A DNA stretch of 5,016 bases from contig JABJAS010000220.1 of the NCBI GenBank assembly GCA_018666055.1, forward strand, positions 1-5,016. The letters run 5' to 3'. The notes beneath the pieces were generated by a model. It saw only the letters and a list, made by a program, of their open reading frames with translations, made no database searches and was not told the DNA's origin. A program made the translations under genes and the position numbers. Source of the stretch: Halieaceae bacterium (lineage in GTDB: Bacteria > Pseudomonadota > Gammaproteobacteria > Pseudomonadales > Halieaceae). Below, piece by piece: positions 1 through 4,330 of this stretch (position 1 is its first letter; each line of letters starts with the position of its first letter).

Positions 1-110
1 AAAAGATTCACGATTTGCCGATCGACGAAAGAAAACGTATAGGTAGCCGTTAATAACGCCAGCGCCCACCACGCATGACGCGGTGACTGTTGTTCCATCG
101 ATGACGTCAT
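1..110 (-). CDS. MFS transporter, N-terminal fragment (Spinster-like), truncated by window edge
   Basis: This is the start of a major facilitator superfamily protein; only 36 complete codons are inside the window. The translation begins MTSSMEQQSPRHAW and runs into a hydrophobic stretch (about residues 14-29, WWALALLTATYTFSFV) that would be the first transmembrane helix. It is followed directly by D30-R31-Q32-I33, the 'FVDRQI' signature commonly found at the end of helix 1 in Spinster-type MFS carriers of proteobacteria. The short polar N-terminus before a first helix also fits an inner-membrane transporter. ATG at 110 is taken as the start; an in-frame ATG at 98 (M5) is an alternative, and neither has a good Shine-Dalgarno. 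The gene lies 114 bp after the end of the receptor gene on the same strand, but a strong terminator stands between them, so it probably has its own promoter. Substrate is unknown; the receptor next door suggests a shared ligand, which is inference. Confidence 0.72.
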   Translation of the reverse strand, partial: MTSSMEQQSPRHAWWALALLTATYTFSFVDRQIVNL

Positions 111-129
111 AAAAAAATGCCCATATCTC

Positions 130-147
130 TGATCAACTAATTGATCA
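130..147. promoter_or_regulatory. 18-bp inverted repeat upstream of the MFS gene, candidate operator
   Basis: Perfect 7-bp arms TGATCAA and TTGATCA are separated by CTAA. The repeat lies 20-37 bp upstream of the MFS start codon and outside the receptor's terminator, in the only room left for an MFS promoter. The symmetry and size suit a dimeric repressor site. No clear -35/-10 pair is visible here, and the regulator is unknown. It could also be a weak AT-rich leader hairpin. Confidence 0.35.
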
Positions 148-160
148 CCCTGACTATCTG

Positions 161-196
161 AATCGTAAAATAAAAAGGGGGCTTGCGCCCCCTTTT
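161..196 (-). terminator. Intrinsic terminator of the TonB-dependent receptor gene
   Basis: A perfect 10-bp stem (173-182 with 187-196: four A-T pairs, five G-C pairs and a closing C-G) encloses a 4-base loop. Read on the minus strand, the GC-rich part runs into TTTTTATTTTA, a classic U-tract, starting 28 bp after the receptor stop codon. On the plus strand only four T follow the stem, so activity in that direction would be weaker. It separates the receptor transcript from the MFS gene downstream. Confidence 0.9.
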
Positions 197-223
197 AACA
201 AATGACTGACTTAATTCGACTCA

Positions 224-2506
224 TCAGTACTGATAAGCGACCCGCAAACCATAAGTTCGTGGCGCGCCGCCCCAGCGTGCTGAGTCGAGCGTACCCACAT
301 CGGCGGCATAATCAAAATACTCTTCATCAGTCAGATTTTTGCCATAAACCGAGACTCGGATCTTTTGGCTGGGCGACGTATAGGTCAGGCTCGCGTCGAG
401 CAGTCCAAAAGATTCTTGCTGCAACCACGGCTTATTGTAGAGATCAGTCATATAGTCGTCCCGCCACGAGTAGGCCACTCGCGTCAGGAGCGCGCCACCT
501 CCCGTCATGCCCATTTGATAAGAACCTGCGACGCTATAACTTAATTCTGCAACCTTTTGAAAATCCCAGGTGCTGGCGAGCGCGTTATCTTTTGAATCCA
601 CTGCGCCATCTGCATTCGCGTCAAAGTACTTGATATTGGTGAATTCAGGATCCACTGTTCCAACAGAAGCTTCAAGCCGCAAACCATCAACCGGCTGCAA
701 TTGCACTTCTGCCTCGAAGCCACTGATCTCAGCCTCTCCCGCATTGAAGTTAATCAAGCTGGCACCACAATCGTCGCAGGGGTTGTTAACGAACAGAATT
801 AAGTCTTCGTAGTCAGCCTGAAAATACGCGATATTAAAGATACCGCGACCATCGAGAAAGCTGGTTTTAAATCCGACTTCCAGAGAGTCCACAGACTCAG
901 GGTTAGTAGGCCCGACAGCGTCAAGTGTTGCCGCTCTGGCGTTGAATACCCCACTCGCAAACCCTCGAGTCCAACTAGCGTAAGCCATCATGTCGTCAGT
1001 AAACTGATACTGCGCCGATACTTTTGGCGAGAAGTTAGACCAATCTTTTTCGTTCGAGGCATTATTGGTACAGGAAGAAAAGTCCAGCTCACAGGACCCC
1101 AAGATACCAATATCGATACTCTTTTCTTCCTTGGTCCATCTGCCGCCCGCGGTCAGCGACAGGGCATCTGTGACGTTAAAATTGATCTCGCCGAAGACGC
1201 CAAAAGTATCGTGTTCGGTTTCCGAATAAGTCGCCGAGTTTAATGCGATGAAAAAGTTTCTTCGCTCACCGATGGAATACTCTTGCTGAAATTGGTTGAC
1301 GCCGACGACAAAGTTGAAGCGATCAGAAAAAGTCGAAGAATATCTCACCTCAATGCTGGTCTGATCTTGCTCTTCCTTGTTGTCATTAAAGTGAAAAATA
1401 GTGAACGGTGTACCATCAAAGTCGGTGCTCGAGTTGTATTCGACATCGCGATAACCAGCAATGGTGGTCACGATACCGTGCCCAAGATCCCAAGTTGCGT
1501 CCAAGACGATCGAGCTTGTTTCTAGCTCGGTGTAGCCAATCAGATCATGATTGATTTCATATTTATCGCTGGGTGGCGCATAACCCCACCGGTTCTGCGC
1601 GAGAAACTGGCTACCTTCTCCACAAACGATATTACGATTATCGACGCCAGGGATAGGCACGCAATTGTGCGCAACATTTTGAGAATTAGCACTTCCTGCA
1701 TCGTTTTTTAAGAATTCTGCAATCACAGTGGCTTCAAAGTTATCGGAGAATTCAAAGCGGACCATGGGCCGGACAATCGTCAGGTCCATCCCGACTTTAT
1801 CGCCAGTATCAGTGTCTGGCATACCATCGGGATAAATGCTGAGGTCGATGCTACCGCCGTTGTTGTCGTCGAAATAGCCGTCGCGATCCATCTTAACAAA
1901 GGCGATCTTTCCGAAGATATTATCTCCAAGGGGTCCTTCGACACTGGCGTTAAATTCAGTCGCGCCGTAATTACCCACGGCCACCTCAGCATTGAAGCCA
2001 AACTCGTCACCGGGTCTCTTCGACTTCACCAGCACCGCGCCACCGGTCACGTTTCTGCCCAGTAGCGTCCCTTGCGGACCGCGTAACACCTCCACCGCCT
2101 CCAAATCAAAGGTACTTGCCAGCGCTCCGGGGTTGTAGCCCAAGTAAATTCCATCAACAAAAATACCCACCTTGGGGTCATTTGTTCGAGTGGAGCCGTT
2201 TACACCCATGCCACGAATAAAGAAATTGGGATAACTTGCGTAAGTACCCACATTATTCAGCTCGGCGTTGGCCACCATCTTACCAATGTCGACCAAATCG
2301 ACGGTAAAAGACTGTTTCAACGCGTCTTCATTGAAAGTGACCACTGAACCCGCTAACTCTTGTGTCGAGATTCCCGCGGCCTGCTTACTGGAGATAACGA
2401 TTACTTCCTCGATAGTTTGCGCCCAGGCGTTGCCGCCAGAAAAAGCAGCAAAAGCAACTAACGACAGCATTAGCGACGTTTCTCGCTTGAAATGAATTTT
2501 CATCAT
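224..2506 (-). CDS. TonB-dependent outer-membrane receptor
   Basis: Outer-membrane active-transport receptor powered by TonB-ExbB-ExbD; ligand unknown. The 760-residue length is usual for the family. A Sec signal peptide is clear: KIHFKR at the start, a hydrophobic core, and a likely cut after A27-W28-A29 before Q30. A TonB-box-like segment EEVIVIS (33-39) follows. The plug domain (about 46-165) contains the typical FFIRGMG (95-101), VGIFVDGIYLG (113-123) and EVLRGPQGTLLGRNVTGG (139-156) motifs. The rest is a 22-strand barrel typical in style, ending YGLRVAYQY; the last residue is an aromatic Tyr rather than the commoner Phe. Predicted outside loops carry three closely spaced cysteine pairs (C282/C295, C472/C479, C577/C580) and a calcium-loop-like motif at 629-640. 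Two ATG codons stand in tandem (2506 and 2503); the AGGGG ribosome site is 4 bases from the first and 7 from the second, so the second may be the real start. No haem- or siderophore-specific motif is recognisable and no good Fur box is seen upstream. Confidence 0.96.
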   Translation of the reverse strand: MMKIHFKRETSLMLSLVAFAAFSGGNAWAQTIEEVIVISSKQAAGISTQELAGSVVTFNEDALKQSFTVDLVDIGKMVANAELNNVGTYASYPNFFIRGMGVNGSTRTNDPKVGIFVDGIYLGYNPGALASTFDLEAVEVLRGPQGTLLGRNVTGGAVLVKSKRPGDEFGFNAEVAVGNYGATEFNASVEGPLGDNIFGKIAFVKMDRDGYFDDNNGGSIDLSIYPDGMPDTDTGDKVGMDLTIVRPMVRFEFSDNFEATVIAEFLKNDAGSANSQNVAHNCVPIPGVDNRNIVCGEGSQFLAQNRWGYAPPSDKYEINHDLIGYTELETSSIVLDATWDLGHGIVTTIAGYRDVEYNSSTDFDGTPFTIFHFNDNKEEQDQTSIEVRYSSTFSDRFNFVVGVNQFQQEYSIGERRNFFIALNSATYSETEHDTFGVFGEINFNVTDALSLTAGGRWTKEEKSIDIGILGSCELDFSSCTNNASNEKDWSNFSPKVSAQYQFTDDMMAYASWTRGFASGVFNARAATLDAVGPTNPESVDSLEVGFKTSFLDGRGIFNIAYFQADYEDLILFVNNPCDDCGASLINFNAGEAEISGFEAEVQLQPVDGLRLEASVGTVDPEFTNIKYFDANADGAVDSKDNALASTWDFQKVAELSYSVAGSYQMGMTGGGALLTRVAYSWRDDYMTDLYNKPWLQQESFGLLDASLTYTSPSQKIRVSVYGKNLTDEEYFDYAADVGTLDSARWGGAPRTYGLRVAYQY
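587..622 (-). other. EF-hand/dockerin-like calcium-binding loop inside the receptor
   Basis: Receptor residues 629-640 read DANADGAVDSKD. This fits the 12-residue EF-hand loop pattern at position 1 (D629), 3 (N631), 5 (D633), 6 (G634), hydrophobic 8 (V636), 9 (D637) and 12 (D640), and especially the dockerin-type loop. It sits between barrel strands in the C-terminal part, in what would be a surface loop. Calcium binding is inferred from the pattern only; there is no obvious flanking helix pair. Confidence 0.55.
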
Positions 2507-2510
2507 CTGA

Positions 2511-2515
2511 CCCCT
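2511..2515 (-). promoter_or_regulatory. Ribosome binding site of the receptor gene
   Basis: AGGGG on the minus strand, preceded by a run of six A. It is 4 bases before the ATG at 2506 and 7 bases before the ATG at 2503. The normal 5-9 base spacing favours the second ATG, which would shorten the protein by one Met. Confidence 0.6.
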
Positions 2516-2522
2516 TTTTTAT

Positions 2523-2543
2523 ACGCTGCGTGAAGTGCAGCGT
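2523..2543 (-). promoter_or_regulatory. Leader hairpin just upstream of the receptor ribosome site
   Basis: Perfect 7-bp arms ACGCTGC and GCAGCGT enclose a 7-base loop. The hairpin ends 7 bases before the AGGGG ribosome site of the receptor gene. No U-run follows on either strand, so it is not an intrinsic terminator. It could stabilise the 5' end of the mRNA, tune translation, or be a protein-binding palindrome. Confidence 0.4.
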
Positions 2544-2578
2544 TCTTTGATGAGTATTTCCTTGTCGCCGTTAAGCTG

Positions 2579-2607
2579 ATTACTCGCTCGGCGCACGCCT
2601 TTACCAA
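2579..2607 (-). promoter_or_regulatory. Candidate sigma70 promoter of the receptor gene
   Basis: On the minus strand TTGGTA (2607-2602; four of six matches to TTGACA) and AGTAAT (2584-2579; four of six matches to TATAAT) are separated by exactly 17 bases. Transcription would start near 2572, giving a leader of about 65 bases that includes the hairpin at 2523-2543. Overlapping palindromes lie directly upstream (2613-2624). The call is by eye and other pairs are possible. Confidence 0.3.
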
Positions 2608-2926
2608 CCTATCCGATCGGCCGAAAAAACAACAACGGTGTTTTTTTATGGTTATTAAAATCAGATAAGCTAATTGTGCAGCCTAATGTGCCTCGCAGTT
2701 AACCGCGCTCAGCGATGACCTCACGACAGGCATTTGGCCAAAGGTAGCCCGTTACAGACTTCCCTAGCAGAAAAGGCGTTATTCTCTTATCACCGCGCAG
2801 CCCTAACCGTCTCATCGCCAGATTTGTTGGCTCCAAGGGGACGCTGCTAGAAGGGGCGTTCGTTGATCGCTGTGTGCGAGAACGATAGCAACCCCTAGGG
2901 GATGTCTTAATCGACAGGTGGAAAAG

Positions 2927-3076
2927 ATGTTGAGCAATGCGGCTGTCTGTCTCACATCAGTTTTATGCGGCGCAGCCTCAGCAATGGCCGACGCGCTGTC
3001 CGGCCTCAGTGATGCTGTTTCCAAGCGAGCAAACACAATTGATGAAGCGCAATCGTTGCCGCTGCTAGCGATGTGA
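2927..3076 (+). CDS. Candidate 49-residue small protein (signal-peptide-like), convergent with agmatinase
   Basis: An ATG at 2927 is preceded by AGGTGG (2916-2921) at 5 bases, a good Shine-Dalgarno by position and match. It opens a 49-codon frame ending in TGA at 3074. The product starts MLSNAAVCLTSVLCGAASAMA, which resembles a short secretory signal with possible cuts after ASA or AMA, followed by a polar tail (DALSGLSDAVSKRANTIDEA). The last 71 bases are antisense to the 3' end of the agmatinase gene, so that part may be a shadow of it. I do not recognise a family. It may well be a chance ORF; only the ribosome site and N-terminal hydrophobicity argue for it. Confidence 0.2.
   Translation: MLSNAAVCLTSVLCGAASAMADALSGLSDAVSKRANTIDEAQSLPLLAM
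2986..3005 (-). terminator. GC-rich stem directly after the agmatinase stop, possible 3' end structure
   Basis: Arms GGCCGAC (2986-2992) and GTCCGGCC (2998-3005) pair over seven base pairs with one bulged base and a 5-base loop, starting immediately after the agmatinase stop codon. On the minus strand no U-tract follows, so it is not a standard intrinsic terminator. It could be a stem that protects the 3' end with Rho-dependent termination, or chance. Confidence 0.25.
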
Positions 3077-3953
3077 TATCCCCCACATCATAAGCTGGCG
3101 CGACCTCAACCACATCCATGCCCACTAGCTGAATACCTCTTAAATGCTGCAGGATTTGCATCGCCTGATGGGTTGAAAGTCCACCCACTACCGGCGTGCC
3201 AGTGCCCGGCGCGAAGCTGGGATCAAGGCAATCGATATCGAAAGTTAAGTAACAGGGGCGGTCCCCAACAATATCTTTGACCTGCGCCGCCAAATCAGCG
3301 GGTTGCAGATCATGCACCGCCGGCGCGTCAAAAATATGAAAACCATGGTCTTGGTCGTTATAAGTACGCAACCCAATCTGTGCTGAGTGCGCCGGTGACA
3401 CCAGCCCCTGTTGAGCGGCATGGTAAAACATGGTGCCATGATCTATGCGCTCAGACTCCTCAGCCCAAGTGTCTGAATGCGCATCAAAATGAATGAGCGC
3501 TAACTCGCCATACTTTTCCGCATGGGCGCGCAACAATGGGTACGACACAAAGTGATCCCCACCCAACGATAACAGTGCCGTGTCAGTCGCGAGAATATCG
3601 CGCGCACATTCGTAGATCGCTTGAGGTGCATTAGCGGGATCACCCGAATCAAAAAAGCAGTCCCCGTAATCCACCACCGCCAAATCATCGAGTGGGTTAA
3701 AGCCCCATCCCATCACTCTCTCTTCCCATGCAAGGCACGCTGACGCCTCACGAACAGAGCGCGGCCCAAACCGGGTACCCGGTCGAGCGGTCGTCGCTAA
3801 ATCGAATGGAATACCCATCACCGCCACATCAACGTTACTTAACTCTCGGGTATAACGGCGCCGCATGAAGCTCAACATGCCGCCATAGGTTGGCTCTGGA
3901 GTAATGCCGTACAGGCTATCCCGGGTTAGTGCATGATCTGTGGGTGACGTCAT
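3006..3953 (-). CDS. speB: Agmatinase (agmatine ureohydrolase)
   Basis: Cytoplasmic binuclear manganese enzyme of the arginase/agmatinase (ureohydrolase) family: agmatine + water gives putrescine + urea. From the ATG at 3953 it is 315 residues, close to the roughly 306 of E. coli SpeB, which it resembles along its length. The signature motifs are all present: GGDHF (131-135), HFDAHSDTW (155-163) and TFDIDCLDPSFAPGTGTP (237-254), followed by MDVVEVAPAYD (279-289). Expected metal ligands are H134, D157, H159, D161, D239 and D241; none is missing. The block VMGIPFDLATTARPGTRFGP (45-64) is also typical. The frame is open for 51 more codons upstream, to an ATG at 4106, but that extension has no counterpart in the family, so the start at 3953 is preferred; its ribosome site is weak (AAAGAG, 13 bases away). 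Other substrates of the family (guanidinobutyrate, guanidinopropionate, guanidine) cannot be excluded. It is divergent from the oxygenase gene; no urease or polyamine gene lies in the window. Confidence 0.92.
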   Translation of the reverse strand: MTSPTDHALTRDSLYGITPEPTYGGMLSFMRRRYTRELSNVDVAVMGIPFDLATTARPGTRFGPRSVREASACLAWEERVMGWGFNPLDDLAVVDYGDCFFDSGDPANAPQAIYECARDILATDTALLSLGGDHFVSYPLLRAHAEKYGELALIHFDAHSDTWAEESERIDHGTMFYHAAQQGLVSPAHSAQIGLRTYNDQDHGFHIFDAPAVHDLQPADLAAQVKDIVGDRPCYLTFDIDCLDPSFAPGTGTPVVGGLSTHQAMQILQHLRGIQLVGMDVVEVAPAYDVGDITSLAAATIALHQLCLLAWKQHH

Positions 3954-4065
3954 GTTATCTATCGATCTCTTTGAAGTTATGAAGCCAGATTGTGCTACGT
4001 CACCACTATTCGCACCAGTTTTATTCGACGGGGATTCAGCCCAAGCGACTCGGCTGACCAACAGT

Positions 4066-4080
4066 GTCGATGCCATCGAC
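4066..4080. promoter_or_regulatory. 15-bp perfect palindrome, candidate operator of the divergent pair
   Basis: GTCGATG and CATCGAC are exact reverse complements around a single central base. The site lies about 113 bp from the agmatinase start and 250 bp from the oxygenase start, in non-coding DNA. Its size and odd-length symmetry suit a dimeric transcription factor. No T-run follows, so it is not a terminator. The regulator is not in the window. Confidence 0.4.
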
Positions 4081-4203
4081 GGGGCACAAGCGATGCGGCA
4101 CTGCACAGGGCGATGGGCTGCGTAATCACGCTATCGCGAGTGTCATTTGCTCGGCTGTCACTCATGGGCTAGTAGCAGCAGCAGGTGGCCGGTATGCTAG
4201 GTC

Positions 4204-4227
4204 ATCACCGGTTAATTCCTCGGTGAT
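4204..4227. promoter_or_regulatory. Inverted repeat upstream of the oxygenase gene
   Basis: Perfect 7-bp arms ATCACCG and CGGTGAT flank a 10-base spacer. It lies about 105-127 bp before the oxygenase start and just upstream of the weak promoter candidate at 4241-4270. It could be an activator or repressor site, or a hairpin; no U-run follows. Confidence 0.33.
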
Positions 4228-4330
4228 CTGATGCATAACATTGAGCGGGATGGCACAGCAGTCGTCTATAAAAAAGCTCCCTAAGGTGCTACTTTGGCAC
4301 CAACCTAACCCCTCCCTTTAAAAGCATGAT

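Larger units (their letters stand above)
2507..3005. other. 500-bp intergenic region between receptor start and agmatinase stop
   Basis: No convincing gene lies wholly in this stretch. It holds the control elements of the receptor gene at its left end. Further in are overlapping palindromes CCGATCGG (2613-2620) and TCGGCCGA (2617-2624), then an A/T-tract inverted repeat with arms AAAAAACA (2624-2631) and TGTTTTTT (2639-2646). A perfect 10-bp palindrome CCCCTAGGGG lies at 2892-2901. A candidate small ORF on the plus strand starts at 2927. A 74-codon open frame on the minus strand (2812-3036) overlaps the agmatinase end and shows no recognisable protein features. The piece from about 2660 to 2890 shows nothing I can identify. 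Confidence 0.6.
3954..4330. other. Divergent control region between agmatinase and oxygenase genes
   Basis: This 377-bp gap must hold promoters for both genes. For agmatinase a weak candidate on the minus strand is GTGACG (4003-3998) and CATAAC (3981-3976) with 16-base spacing. For the oxygenase, TTGAGC (4241-4246) with TCTATA (4265-4270, 18-base spacing) is a weak candidate, with TATAAA at 4267-4272 nearby. The region also carries a 15-bp palindrome, an inverted repeat at 4204-4227, an 8-bp repeat pair (3943-3950 and 3997-4004), and a small stem GGTGC/GCACC at 4285-4301 close to the oxygenase start. Short open frames here on the plus strand show no recognisable protein features and are not called. 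Confidence 0.55.

Noticed and set aside
202..633. 143-codon open frame on the plus strand
   Set aside because: It lies antisense over the receptor gene, whose 760-residue translation has full family motifs; the shadow product is rich in Arg/Ser/Pro with no recognisable domain.
1283..1525. 80-codon plus-strand frame with a hydrophobic stretch (LILLFLVVIKV)
   Set aside because: It is fully antisense to receptor barrel sequence; the hydrophobic look comes from complement codons of polar barrel residues. No ribosome site supports it.
2640..2680. Possible Fur box upstream of the receptor (GATAA and TTATT fragments near 2650-2670)
   Set aside because: The fragments do not form the 19-bp inverted hexamer pattern; matches are scattered and expected in AT-rich DNA.
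2812..3036. 74-codon minus-strand frame overlapping the agmatinase stop
   Set aside because: No ribosome site, no recognisable domain, and it overlaps agmatinase coding sequence in another frame at its start.
3940..4172. Two overlapping plus-strand frames of about 60 codons between the divergent genes
   Set aside because: They overlap each other and the agmatinase start, show no family features, and the region contains promoter-like and palindromic DNA.
4171..4184. Short AGC/GCA run as a microsatellite
   Set aside because: Only about four units, too short to be a meaningful repeat.
4285..4301. GGTGC/GCACC stem as an intrinsic terminator or riboswitch
   Set aside because: Only five base pairs, no U-tract, and no surrounding structure resembling a known riboswitch such as a guanidine motif.
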